Source: Xylogone sp. PMI_703
Lineage: Eukaryota; Ascomycota; Leotiomycetes
Direction of reading: 5' to 3'
Assembly: GCA_021399445.1 (NCBI GenBank)
Contig: JAJTUQ010000005.1
Location: forward strand, 3,844,001 to 3,908,000
DNA length: 64,000 nucleotides
Made by a program: the position numbers and the translations under genes. Under the pieces are notes generated by a model. It was not told the DNA's origin, made no database searches, and saw nothing but the letters and a program-made list of their open reading frames with translations. The stretch's first letter is position 1. Every line of letters starts with the position of its first letter. Below, in pieces: positions 44,375 through 56,854 of this stretch.

Positions 44375-45069
44375 TCAGGCCTTCTCTCCCTGTATTGTAG
44401 CAACAACTTTCCTTTGGTGTTTACTTGCTCTAAATTCCAGATACCAAATACCCTGCCACGTTCCAGTATTTAACTTTCCATTTGTGATTGGGACAGTTAC
44501 GCTAGCTCCGACAAGGGCACTTTTGATATGAGCCTATTAAGATCAGTCCCCATTTTCCATACCTCATTGTGAAGTTAAAATGTGTATGTGACACTTACAG
44601 GCATGTCATCTAATCCTTCCGCCGAGTGTCTATATAAATTCCCCTTGCGATCCTCAGGCGCAATGCGGTCCAGAGCATCACTCATGTCTTCCCTGACATC
44701 CTCATCCCAGTTCTCGTTCAGACTCAGCGCACAGCTAGTATGCTGTATGAAAAGGTTCAAGAGCCCCACTTTGTATTCTTTAATCTCTGGTAATGACGAT
44801 ACAACGTGGTCTGTTATAAGATATGATCCGCGCGACTTAGAAGGTAGTGTGAAGGTCTTTTGTGTCCAGGACATTTTGCCAATTGCTGGTGTGGGGCTGT
44901 ATGTAGCTTGATGGTGGGGTAGATATGTCGATGGTGAGATGAGTGCCAGGGGAATAGACCAGGCGTAGTGAAAGAGTCCAGGAAAGAGTGAGAGGACGAT
45001 AAGAAGAAGGAGTCCAATTGTTGTTGAGAGTGATATTGGAGCTATGGGAGTTGTACCTGAGGGAGGCAT
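44375..45069 (-). CDS. YjbQ/UPF0047 family protein with N-terminal membrane segment
   Basis: Two exons on the minus strand: 45069-44599 and 44533-44375, giving 209 aa. The UPF0047 domain starts at an internal [20 protein letters not shown] (from residue ~66). Conserved motifs are [20 protein letters not shown] and [20 protein letters not shown] (rebuilt across the intron), plus [12 protein letters not shown]. Bacterial YjbQ complements thiamine phosphate synthase loss weakly; the true role is unclear. Residues ~13-45 form one or two hydrophobic segments ([20 protein letters not shown]) absent from most relatives. Either the protein is membrane-anchored or the internal Met is a second start. 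Confidence 0.88.
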
Positions 45070-45691
45070 TTAGATTTTTGTGGAGGGCGCGACGTCATTC
45101 AATCTTCAAAAGTAGCGAGCTTGGGGTCCCGATAAGAAAGCTACTGGGGCTGCTGTAGAGATAAGATCGGCAACATCTTACTGAACTAATGCAGGTCAGG
45201 TTAAGCTCCACTTCAGACGAGGCGCTTTTACATTCGCTATCGAGGCTCGAGAGCCATTCTCGTGAGTATATTGCACAGAAACTTCAAAATTACTGTATAC
45301 GGAGATTGAGCACTGTTATGTTATATGTCAAAATTGTCTCGCTCGTTACAACATTCACTACTCGTAACAACTTTCCTACTGTATTTCGTTAAAACCTTCT
45401 CTGTTCATTGCTATTGTTACTCTAAGTTTCAAACACTTTGTTACTTCTCAGGTTATTGAGTAGCTATCAAATCGTATCGACTTTCTCATTATGATATTCT
45501 TCAAACCGAGAACGCACCATTCGCCAAAAAGAACATGGCAACTGTGATACTTGATCAAATATTTAAAGACATTAATAACTCATCCTCCTTCTCCTTCCCT
45601 TCTATCTAACACATCGCCTCTTAGATCTCTTTCAGCATCCACTATCTCAAAAACCAATCCTACCAAAAACCCCCTTACTCTCAGACTCAAA
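45070..45691. promoter_or_regulatory. Divergent upstream region, YjbQ-like / secreted protein
   Basis: 622 bp. The last 120 bp before 45692 is pyrimidine-rich (tcctccttctccttcccttc around 45580-45605), a likely 5' leader. No other gene is seen. Confidence 0.4.
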
Positions 45692-45936
45692 ATGAAGCTT
45701 CTTGTTCTTTTCTCTGCCCTTCTCGCGTCTGTTAGCATGGTTGCAGCAATGCCTTCTGAACAAATGGGCAAAGACTCGACGCACCTCCTGCAAGTGGTGG
45801 CGCAGACGGATACGCACAACCCGGACCAGATCCAGGTTCTTGCACCTGCGCCGATGGACGCTCAGCAAGATGTGATTCCTGCTGTGTTGTTGGTGGTATT
45901 GCTTCTTGCAATGTGGGTCCATGCGTTACGTGCTAG
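45692..45936 (+). pseudogene. Small secreted cysteine-rich protein, reading frame broken by one base
   Basis: From ATG 45692 the frame encodes a strong signal peptide (MKLLVLFSALLASVSMVAAM) followed by ~15 ordinary residues. Staying in this frame gives a cysteine-poor, implausible tail to 45979. The frame one base back is open from 45760 to TAG 45934-45936 and holds eight cysteines spaced C-x-C-x7-C-x2-CC-x7-C-x4-C-x2-C after a Gly/Pro-rich stretch. The switch must happen between about 45757 and 45800. No intron of normal size fits. It is either a recent pseudogene, a one-base sequence error, or (least likely) ribosomal frameshifting. Resembles fungal small secreted proteins; no named family. 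Confidence 0.5.
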
Positions 45937-45979
45937 AAAGCAACACTTCATGGTATGCCACAGATTATTGCACAAATGA

Positions 45980-46715
45980 TTGAGGTTACATATTGATTAT
46001 TGGGTAGGACATGTTCAATAGAACAACCTCAATGGACAGTAGAAGACTCTACTGTACGGTAGTTGTAAGGACAGGAGCACTATATCATGTTGAAACATCC
46101 TGGCTTTCCTGGCATGTCCCCTCATGGCTCGTTGTCATGTAGACTATCACATTACTTCCTTGTTTAGCTTGGCTACACTTCCATTCACTTCACATTGTAG
46201 CTCTCGTACAACTTTATATTCTACAATACAATACAGTTCACCCCATTTCTTGCGTCCATTCAACATATTATATATATATATACTGCTCATACTTGAATAA
46301 CAATGCATACAGACAATATATCTCGCGGGCTCTGTTGCCGACTCTGACTAAAACATCGTGACCCTAACAATAATTAAAGGGATTATTGAATGGGACAAAC
46401 CCTTTTTAGTGATGCTGTAAAATTCAAGGATTTAGTATGTGTTATGGATGATATATATCAGCTCTCGAATTACCCCTCGTCTTGGATTATCCTAGGCAAT
46501 AGGGGCCATAAAATGCTTATATAGATTTTTGAATTGCTCAGAGAACCTCAGCAGGGTACTAAAATTGTAAGACTTTCTCCAGATAGAACTCCAACTATTC
46601 CCAAATCCCAAATACGACAGCTGCTCTCTAGATTACAGAATGTCCCAAAGTCTTTGGAGGCATACCTCTTGAACGCCGTCCCATGCCATAGAATAAAAGA
46701 CCCAATCTCTTTTTA
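45980..46715. other. Intergenic region with a short TA run
   Basis: 736 bp including a (TA)n run at about 46269-46281. The frame at 46534-46722 is not protein-like. No gene is seen. Confidence 0.4.
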
Positions 46716-47587
<872 letters not shown>

Positions 47588-48053
47588 CTTGAGCTCTGAT
47601 GTTTACAAGTCGGTGGGAGAGAAGAGAGGTTGTCGCGCGAGCTGGGGAAATTGTGCAGAATGGGAGCTTGTGAAGGCGGTGAGCGAAATGGTCAATTGAT
47701 GTGGGATGGATGATCCAAAATGACTTTCCATGAACCTCTTGCTGATGACACCTCATCTTTCGGGACGAATTAAATTATATACAATTGATAAACCATAAAT
47801 AAACACTGCGAATACTTAAACTATCAGCTATGGTAGTTATTTAAAATTCATTAATCCTGACCAGACTTAAGGCTCGCAAACTAAAGCCTCTCATGATAGA
47901 TGTACAGTTTCCCGAGCTTAGAAAAGAGATAGCAATCATCAGCTATAATGGTTAGTGTTTGATCTGGAACTATCATGTAGTTTCATGCAACATGCAAGGG
48001 ATCTTGATTCTTATTATGTACATATATCTAGCGTTATGATGAGATATCAACGT
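47588..48053. other. Intergenic region, CFIm25 / NDUFS6
   Basis: 466 bp: promoter of CFIm25 and 3' flank of NDUFS6. The first 160 bp is GC-richer, the rest AT-rich. No gene is seen. Confidence 0.45.
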
Positions 48054-48824
48054 CTAACGCTGGCCAAGAGCCTCATCTGTGATCCGTTGTGTTTCAGGTA
48101 CTTCCGCCGCATTTCCCTGTGGCTCTAGGGGATATGCCACAGCCTCTTTTGGCAGGGACTCAAGGTGATGTCTATGATGCTCATTTGCCTACAATATCAT
48201 CAATTTATGCTCATGGGGTATATGGAAGCTTGGGAGCCATCCAAAGTCGTAGAGAACCACTTCTACTCACATATGGGAGGCCACAATATGTGCAGGGAAC
48301 AATTTCTGGCTTATCGACGTTGATGAAGATTCTGGGGTGGCCTAACGGACCACCACCACCGTCACATTCAACCACACGTTCGTGAGTCCACCTCACGGGT
48401 TGTTTGTGGATCAGCTCAATTGCTGCATGTGGTGCTGGCTAATGCCTCAATTAGCAAGTGCACCACGTAGTATCTATCAGCAAAACGTATAATGTGAACC
48501 TCGTGGCAACCCCACGACGTCTCATACCTGTGCTTGCATGATTGTCTGCTCAAATCTAGGACCGGTCATTGCCGCCGCCCTTGGTTGCTGATTCCTCGAC
48601 CAAGTCGCAACTCTGTTGGGCTCTTGCATCGACCGAAACTTCTCTCCTTCAATCACGGATTCCTGCAGCGGTTTATCTTGTAATGGGGCTGGGTTTGCAA
48701 CCTCGTTGGTCTTCGACACATTCTGTTTCAATGCACTCGCAGATGCAGAGAAGGCCCGCCTCGCAGAGGCTTGAGTTGCCTTGGAGCATTGCAATAATGC
48801 CCTCGATCTTGTGGCGGATAGCAT
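48054..48824 (-). CDS. NDUFS6: NADH dehydrogenase (complex I) iron-sulfur protein 6, mitochondrial
   Basis: Three exons on the minus strand: 48824-48528, 48438-48271, 48188-48054, giving 199 aa. An accessory zinc-binding subunit of the complex I N-module. Residues 1-34 form an Arg/Ser-rich presequence (MLSATRSRALLQCSKATQAS). Exon 2 carries RWTHERVVECDGGGGPLGHP, RIFINVDKPE and the zinc ligands (HP, CTYCGLPY). Exon 3 continues ANEHHRHHLESLPK and ends DEALGQR, the usual fungal C-terminus. Divergent from the MPP6-like gene across 272 bp. Confidence 0.93.
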
Positions 48825-49096
48825 CTTGTCGCTTCTTCAATTGCTCGAAGTCGGAGCTCAAGTATGGTTGTCGTTGCTATCGGCTTCGACACTCATACGC
48901 GATGGATGACTAAGCGCAGGAGCTCAACTTTGCCTCGTTTGCTCGAATATATTCGAGGAAAGACCTACAAAATAATTTTAGGGAAATTGCGATTCCATGC
49001 AATACTCAAGAATACGCCAAAAACTTTGATCGCATTGATTTCATACACATACGAACCTCACGTAGGATATCATATATTTCGTTGTTTCTTTTCATC

Positions 49097-50034
49097 ATGT
49101 CTGGCCGTGCTTCAACGGTTAGCACGCCGAAGACAATGTCTTCAAGGCTTCTGACGATGAAGTTTATGCAAAGAGCTGCGGCAGCATCGGCAGCCTCCCC
49201 GACTGCTTCGCCTGAGGGCCCCCCAGCTAAGCGCCAAAAGAAGGGAGATGTATCGGCAGATTTTGATGTGATTTCCTTAACAGACCAAAAAGCTATACAA
49301 GCAGCTGTCGCAGAGGAGGAGGCAAAGAGACAACTAGCTCTGGATAGACAGGCGGCAGAATTAGGGGATACCAGGTGGGTCTTAAGCTTTGCTGATGAGA
49401 AGAGCCTTGCTCCCTCTCATACAACTCTGCGGGTAGTCCAAACCGGGTTTTCCGACCTTGATCGATCCCCTGTCTATAAACCAAAAGTTGTTGAGGAAGA
49501 AACTGCTTGGGAGGATAGACCTGCAAAAGTTGGGCGACGAAGTTTCGGAAAATTCAATAAGGTTCTGGAGGTAAGTAAGGGGAATATATTTTAAGTTGTA
49601 ACGTATGAACTAATAAAGAGCAGAGGCAACAGAGGCGCTTAGAAAGAAAATCTGATTCAGAGAGTGATTCAGATGATTCAGATGACGAAAGCGCAAGTGA
49701 GGTCGACGATCGTCAAGATGAGGACAATTCAAATGATCCAATGGACAATCTTATTATGACAGAACAGCAAAAAGCGGAAAGAAAGGCTAGGGCTGAAAAG
49801 AAAGCAGCTGAGAAAGCCCGCTTACAGAAACTGGCAGAGAAGAGGAAGAAAAAAGATGTTAACCTCAATAAGGCTAACCAGTCAGCATTTCTGGACAGAC
49901 TCCCAAAGAACATCACGTCTTTGAGCGGCTCTGGTAACGGAAAGTCTAATTTTGCTCAAGACATGATTTGCTACAATTGTAATCGGCCTGGCCATAAAGC
50001 ATCTGCTTGTCCTAACAAAAGTAAAAATAGGTGA
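49097..50034 (+). CDS. MPP6-type exosome cofactor domain with C-terminal CCHC zinc knuckle
   Basis: Two exons: 49097-49570 and 49624-50034, giving 294 aa. The N-terminus contains LLTMKFMQRAAA, the M-phase phosphoprotein 6 signature (exosome-binding). DTRWVLSF and VGRRSFGKFNKVLE are further conserved pieces. The middle is acidic and repetitive (SDSESDSDDSDDESASE), then a coiled Lys/Glu helix. The protein ends with a retroviral-type zinc knuckle (CYNCNRPGHKASACP). MPP6 helps the nuclear exosome process 5.8S rRNA, and the knuckle suggests direct RNA binding. The intron ends in tandem acceptors (GAG-CAG, 49620 or 49623), so one Gln may be optional. Confidence 0.85.
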
Positions 50035-50838
50035 TAGTTGAGGATGTAAATAGATGTGGATATCCAATTCGGCCACTATCACTTCGAAGGAGACACACTC
50101 TATCTCGGGAAAGGGACTAGGGGTCCTGAGCTGATACTATAAATCAGTGGAAACAGCCTCTATCAATGAGGAGATCGCCAACTCTTCTTCATATGCTGAT
50201 TGCCCACCATGTTTGAGTTTAGATACGGGTAGTTGCCTGTATATCCTCACATTGGAGACTTTTTCCTTTTCATTATAATTATTTATATACCCAGGAGGCA
50301 TTTTCTAAAGATACCAGTACCTGTGTGCTAAAGTAGGTGAATATGGGTATAGTCAATAGTCTTCCCTCTTCATTGCATGATGATGGGGGCAGGTCCGAAA
50401 GGAGGGATTAAGTAGAAGAAGATGACTACAATAAACATTAATATAAACGTTATAACACATCCTAATTACTGTTCAAAATCTGAAAGAGTAAAGTCCAATA
50501 CATTCTAGGAGTACAAGGTAAATCTTGTTTGCGTGCGTTCAATATTTTTCCTATGGAGTTTGTATGGTGACAATGTGATAGAAATGAGGTTTACGAGAGG
50601 AAGCATCAAAAATTATTAAGTCCAACGATAGTTATGATATTAATTATCATCTAAACCCGTGGGAATGCATGCGTGAACTTATCGCAGTGTAGCTACAGCA
50701 GCGTCTGCATAATAAGATATATAGATGAATCAACGCATAGTTACCGCTTCCACATACCGGACGCGGGGTGGCTCATAAATAAGCCTCAGACTTCTAGAAA
50801 TATTCAAAAGCCCACATTTACAACATCCACCATGTCAC
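50035..50838. other. Convergent 3' flanks, MPP6-like / STE23
   Basis: 804 bp, mostly AT-rich. The frame at 50673-50903 overlaps the antisense end of STE23 and is not real. No gene is seen. Confidence 0.45.
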
Positions 50839-53800
50839 TCAAAGCTTCGGATCAAGGTCCTCAAATTCACTCACATCCCTCACTGGCTGAGGGCCTGCAC
50901 TGACCTGCATCTTCATCTTGAAATCCCTCACATCTGTTATCACGTACGGTTTTGTGCCATTTGGACTAACTTGTGTGTCACCGCTGGCCTCAATTTCTAG
51001 GTCTGAAGCCCTTCGCTCTTTATGTTCCATGGCATCTAATGCTTTTTCAATCACTAGGACAGGGCCAGAAGGAGTAGCACTTGTTTGAGCATTCAAGTGA
51101 ACAGCCAACTTCGATCTAAGCTTTGAAGAAGGAAGGAGATATTGGTTGTAAAATTGAATCATCTCTTCCTTGGTCAGTGTCCTGACATGCTCAGCATCGT
51201 GATATACTTTATGAACTATTAGCAAACCATTTTAGAGACTCGAGAGGGATAGACAAACCAAGTTCGAAATCAAAATATTCACTGTCGATATGCATCCAAA
51301 TGCGGCCTGATTCTTGGTCCAGGTTCTTCAGTTTCTCAAGACGTTTCGTAATCAAGCTCCTCTTATGCTCCTCAAAATCAGCTTCTGTCATGTCGGCCAA
51401 GGTTTTCGCATAGCCGGTTAAGAAGGAGTCGATTCGCGATTCGAGATATTGAGGCGTTCTCTCACTTTGTATGATGAAGCGGAACCCTAAAGTTGTTGCA
51501 GTAGTCCGCATACCACTGAATACGACGTAACCAAGCTGTTCCTTTGTTCGTAATTGATCGAACGCAGGCTCATGAGTCATCTGATCGATAAGAAGAACCT
51601 TAGCTCGGAGGGCGCGGTCAGCCTTGTCGCCGATGGAGAGGAGATACTCGATACAGTGGTTGACATTTGCTGGATCTTTAAGAGTTCTATGGTAGATGAA
51701 ATTCCCTCCAGGAGGGTAGATAAGACATCGAGCTATAGGCCATTGGGTCGGTGGTAAAGGTCTTGGCTTCAAGGTGTTCTCTATAAGGTCAGTGATTTTG
51801 AGTGCATCCTCCTTATACAAGTTTCCGTGAATGAAAGTCTCGATATGCATCTGTCGGAGAAGATGTGGATAGAACTCGCGAATATCCGCAGCTGTGATGT
51901 GTGGTAGTTCTGCCAGAATTTGTTCATTGATATAGCCTCTATCCACGTTAAGCCATCGGACATAATCCTCGACTTGATTATAAGGCTGTTGATACTCCCA
52001 ATTTTTGAGCCCCCGATGCAGTCGTTCCTTGATTATATCAAAGCGATCTTCTTTAACTTCGAGATCCCTCATTGTGACCAAAACCTTCTCTAAGAGTACT
52101 GACAGTTTGTCATTATAGCCATAGACCCCGATTTCAAGACCCATAGAATGGCTTGTTACCGAGTAATCGAGTCCCGCTAGCTCTGCATCATATGAATATT
52201 CCTCCAGTGCGTCCCTAACAAGATCGGTAAAGATCCTGGCTTTAACTGAGTTCTCGGCTGTGGCATTAGGTAGCGTACTTCTGCAGTTAATGTAAAGATT
52301 TGCTTTTGGTACCCAGAAAGTATCATCCTTCTTGTACCAAGTGCGCACAAGCTCATCGTTTCGGATCAGCTTAGGAGAAGTCGCAGGCTTCTCAACCTCC
52401 TTCTTCTCCACATCTAGTTTACTGGGAATAAACTTATTCTCATTTGGAAGGTGAAGTTCTGGCAATCGGTTCTTTAAAGTGGTTGCTGCGGCACCTTCAA
52501 TCTCCCGGAGAAAATCGGCTGGGATCTTTTCATACTTATATTCAGTGCCATACCACTTCTCCTTCTCAGGCCATTCGCCGGGGTATTTCTGGCTCACAAT
52601 TACCATCCGAAAGTTGTCTGGTCTTAAGCATGCAAGCCCTCTCTCAATAGCATCAGGATCAAATTTCCTAAGTCTGCTATGGCCACTAAGAAGCCATTCC
52701 CGCGGCAGGGGAGTTTGCATAACGGCACTTATTTTGCTTGTAAACCGGCTCGCTGGAGTCTTCTGCCTGAATTTAAAGTCCACATCTGCCATCCCCTTTT
52801 GTTCCTGGAATATCCACTCCTGGGGCGGAGTCTCTTTGAGGAGTGAAATGTATTGGAAGAAGACTTTTACTACCTCTTTATAATTCTTCAACCCTTCCTC
52901 GGTGAGGCGAATCTGTACGCTGAACATTCCCGGGGTACCGGGACAGATACTATATCCTCCAGCACTGAGACTAGTTGCCCATCCTTTTGCCTTGATGTAC
53001 GACATAATACTCCCAGGTCCCTCATGTCCAACAAGATGGCTAATATAACGGCTTGGCTGAGATTCGTAAAGCATTTCTTCATCTATAAACGGGAACGTCA
53101 AATCTAAGTGTCTTGAATCCATAACGGGTTTGGCAAAAGTCTGCGTGAGTAATTCATTCTTCCCAAAAGGCTGTTCATCCTCCCAGCGATTCTGCGGTAA
53201 ATCTTTATTTCTTATGCCGGAGAATAGCTCAGCAGCCCACTTTTCAAGAATATCCAGTGGCTCCCTTCCTAATATGACAAGTTTCATCCGATTTGCGGAA
53301 TAGTGTCGCTCATGAAATTCTATAAACTTTTGTCTCACATCTATACCTCTACTCTCCGGTATGGTCTTCAAAACCTCAAGATTTCCCGTTGAGAAGTGGC
53401 AGTACGGATGCTTGGGGTTCGAAAGTGATTTATCTAACTGATGTAACCTCCATTGGTCATTCTGTAAATTCTTTTTGTTTTCGGAATCAACTGCTCGCAG
53501 TTCTCGATCCAAAGTGGAATCCAAGAACAGCGGATCAATGAAGAACTGGGCAAACCGGTCAAGAGCTCCATACAATGGAGAAGGCTCGCTTGGATCAGCC
53601 TTTTCAGAGGCTTTGGCGGCAACTTCAAAGTAGTAATTAGTCGATGTCGCAGCGGTGTACGCATTGGAACTTCCAGAGTTCGCAGAAAGATATTGCGAAT
53701 ATGCATTTTCCACTGGATACTAGAAAGTGTCAGCATTATTTGCATCTAGAGTAGACTTGGCTGCTGCTTTACCTTTTTGGTACCCATGAACAACAAGTGT

Positions 53801-54504
53801 TCCACAGCATGCGCCGTCCCGCTTAGGTCTTCCTCATCACTAAAATTCCCCACGTTTACGTCCATTGCTGCGCTGGCCTTGTCGGTTTGTGCATCATGAA
53901 CTAGGAGGACTTCAAGTTTATTGCTTAATTTCACGAGAAGATACTTCCTGTCGTCGAGCGCTGGGGTTTCTAGGCGATCGGTAACTCTCTCTACCGTGCT
54001 ATCCACATACTCTCGAGGCTGACTGTTGAGCGTCGGAGGCGATCGAGGCGCCGAGGCAGTCGACATGGCGGAAGAATGGTGAGATCTAGTGGAAAAGGTC
54101 CGCTGTTGAAAGGAGCCAGAGAGGATTGAAGAGGCGAACGCCAATGGAGCAGTAGAAGTAGTTGTAGAAGGAGTAGCCGCAAGTTGGGAGGAGGAAAGAC
54201 GAGGGACTGCACACAGCTTCAAGGCTCGCTCGATCTGCAAGGCTCTGGGTTGATTGATGATTAGAAGCCGCAGCCGAGAAGACGGTGACCAGGTCTGTGC
54301 GGAGCCCAATCTTGCGGGGAAAAGATCCTTTGAAGAAGTCCTAGACAGGGAGCGGTAAATGGGAGCTCTGTCTGAGAAATGGAAGACTTTGTTGAGGCCG
54401 GGTAAGCAGCGCCACGGATGATTCACCAAAGAGTGGTTGTTGATGACAGAAGCCGCAAGTCGTTGACGACGGTACAAGGCGCCAGGCAAACGCTGAAGGG
54501 TCAT
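50839..54504 (-). CDS. STE23: Insulin-degrading enzyme-like metallopeptidase (M16A)
   Basis: Three exons on the minus strand: 54504-53773, 53719-51259, 51215-50839. The first ATG (54504) gives 1189 aa; an internal ATG at 54066 gives 1043 aa, the usual cytosolic length. The extra 146 residues are Arg/Ser/Leu-rich without acidic residues at the start and end FQQRTFSTRSHHSSAM, much like a mitochondrial presequence. The inverted zinc motif HAVEH is at 232-236 of the long form, and the third ligand Glu is downstream in ELRAVDSENKKN. All four M16 domains are present. Yeast Ste23 processes a-factor and degrades peptides. The last intron is only 43 nt with an unusual GTTTGT donor. Confidence 0.93.
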
Positions 54505-55906
54505 CGACCACGTAGACGGCTGAGAAGTAAGGGGAACCCGTTCTGGCTGACGGTCTAAGCCATCGAATGGCAAGAGGCAAATAATAATTTTTTGGCGAAC
54601 AAAGGCGACACACCTTGTTGGCAATCAAAAGCAGAAAGACATCCACTAGACAGTAACTCCGACAACGCTGGGGAGGCAGAGCTACGGGTGCATCTAGACC
54701 TGGTCTTGGATGCTTCCCGTTCTCCCACGAGGATAATAGATAGCGGTGTAAACTGTCGAGACTGCAGATGTGATGCATGCCCCTTGGACCCCAGTTGACA
54801 TGACAGAAGCAGCACGCATCCCTTGAAACGAGCCTTATCCTCGTCGATAACTAGAATCCCATCCCATAATGGCGCGAACCCCAAGGGCGATTGGTTACAG
54901 AGGCCAGTGTGGGTTTGCGGCCTCGGTAATTAGGCTCCAATGCGACGTCCCTGAACCCGAGAACCACCAGTGCAAAGCCAGAAGCTTTTGCGATCTGGAA
55001 GAGAAACCCATCCGATGATGGATCCCTGCAGCAGCATTCCGGCCGCAGCGCCTGGGGTTCCAGCAGTCCCTTGAGAAGGAGGGGAATTACCAGGGCAAAG
55101 TCTGTCAGATAGAAGCTGCGTGGCAGCTCGGGTATACCGTACCTTATGCAGCGGAGAAGTGCCTCGTGGATGGCTAGCTGGGGAGAGCCCTAAAGCATTC
55201 CCATTGAACGCCTTGCTGCGGAAATCCTTTACATCGCCTGCATAACACGTGTTGCTCGTGGAGCATTGCAAAACAATAGGCAAATCGGGTTGTTCTTTGC
55301 ATGCTGCAGCTGTTGCCGGAGTGATTATATAACCATGCAAAATACTGCTTGGAGGTTAATCGTTGCAGACGGGTGATAGGGACAGCCCACGGGGACCCGC
55401 GGGGAGAGAATAGGTACTCTGGTTTACCGATACTACTGCTAAGGAACAATACAGCAATAACGTAAAGTACATCACAGTTGGCAATGCCATGGCAGTTCAA
55501 TTGGGATCCCTGTGGCCAACTTTTACCGACTTCTCAGCCGGGATTGGCATCGATATTGAAGATCATCCTCCTCCACCGTAATCCGTAGTAAAACCATCCT
55601 AGAGCGGGCTCCCTAAGCTTACTATCCTTGTATCGGTTCCCCGAGGGATTACATACAGTGACAGGATCCGTCTTTGATCTTCTGTCTAGCGACGCCAAAC
55701 CGCTGCTGCCGGGAATTCCGTCCTCCATGAAGAAAAGTAAAGGAGAAAAAGAGGATATGTGACGCCGCCTCTCTTACAATGTCCGGCTATAGCTAGACTA
55801 AGACTCTTAACAGTAACCGTGATAGCCATCTTCATTTCCGTGGACGCCAAATACCGCCAAACGCCAATATAATGCTCTACCCTATAAGGTAACGGAAATA
55901 AACTTG
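54505..55906. other. 1.4-kb upstream region of STE23
   Basis: GC-richer than other spacers, which explains the chance open frames on both strands (54555-54884, 54930-55340, 55174-55500). No family resemblance and no good splice context, so none is called. Confidence 0.4.
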
Positions 55907-56854
55907 TTAAGAGAGGGTCACACTCTCCAGTGTATGCGTAACTTCGGGGACGAGATGATTGATCTGGTTGGGATCTCGCATTGCTATTATAACATCATCT
56001 GGTAGCCTGCCCGAACGGAGGAGGTCCTATATTGCTACGGTTAGCTATGAAAACATGCGTCATCCTGGATACGTAAGTCAACGTTGATCATACCTGCTTA
56101 ACTTGGTTGAATGGAGCCTCCTTCTCAGTATAGTCCCGAATTACTTTGAGAGTATCGAAGTCAATATATATCCTTGTATCTCTTATTCTCGTAATGACAT
56201 TGTCAAGTCGCATGAAGAGTCTGCAGAGGAGCAGCATACGATCTGGCATAACACGGAGTTTACAAGAGAGGACAGATACGCCGTTATCATCCAGCTCACT
56301 CTCGTATAGCACAACTTCTTCAAAGAAAAGGATAGGATCTGGCCTTTTCAGAAGAGCAATTGGAATAGGTTCGCTGTCATCAACAACGAAGGCCTTTCCA
56401 TTGGTTACCGTTCCTTTATAGTCGGTTGAGAATGACCAGTCAAAGGGCCGAATAATCTCCTTGATACCTTCATGGGTTTTCTCCCTACAAAACGTTAGAA
56501 CTAGGCATACGGTTTTGGTAATCATCAATCATACCTACTACTAGACCATTCTTTCGAGTAGGCAACCTGTAACATGTTCTTGTCCGTTTTGTCTACGCGA
56601 TCAAGAGCGTCAAATGCGTTAAACTCCAGTCTCCAACCGCTGTTCAAATGCTCGATTGCTACCATATTGTCGCCAAAAATCATCTCAGGAACAGATATGC
56701 CGAGCTTCTTTGACATTTCATCAATCTCATCTGATTTTGATATTGGAAGCTTCCGCGCACTGATCTTGAACCCTTTCCTAGTATAAGAGTGTGTAGCTAA
56801 GTCCTTAGCAGAAGGTGTAGGATACGACTCGTTGATCGCGCCATTGAATGACAT
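55907..56854 (-). CDS. TIP41: TIP41-like protein (TOR signalling)
   Basis: Three exons on the minus strand: 56854-56535, 56484-56094, 56026-55907, giving 276 aa. In yeast Tip41 binds Tap42 and promotes PP2A-type phosphatase action when TORC1 is off. Family motifs in order: ISVPEMIFGDN, SGWRLEFNAFDALDRVDKTD, VAYSKEWSSSREKTHEGIKE (rebuilt across intron 1), IRPFDWSFSTDYKGT, LLKRPDPILFFEEVVLYESE, DNGVSVLSCKLRVMPDRMLL and LDNVITRIRDTRIYIDF. The last exon was chosen so the protein ends DLLRSGRLPDDVIIAMRDPN plus 19 more residues. Another acceptor 6 nt upstream (after 56033) would shift frame and truncate it. Divergent from Aurora across 361 bp. Confidence 0.92.

Noticed and set aside
45692..45979. 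Single-frame reading of the secreted protein, 95 codons from the signal peptide to 45979
   Set aside because: It would put a hydrophobic segment where the other frame has eight regularly spaced cysteines. The one-base-shifted frame is far more protein-like.
48673..48861. 62-codon minus-strand frame overlapping NDUFS6 exon 1
   Set aside because: Same strand but different frame from the clear NDUFS6 exon; a by-product of it.
54555..55500. Frames of 109-136 codons upstream of STE23
   Set aside because: Overlapping frames in a GC-richer promoter region with no recognisable domain and no splice structure.
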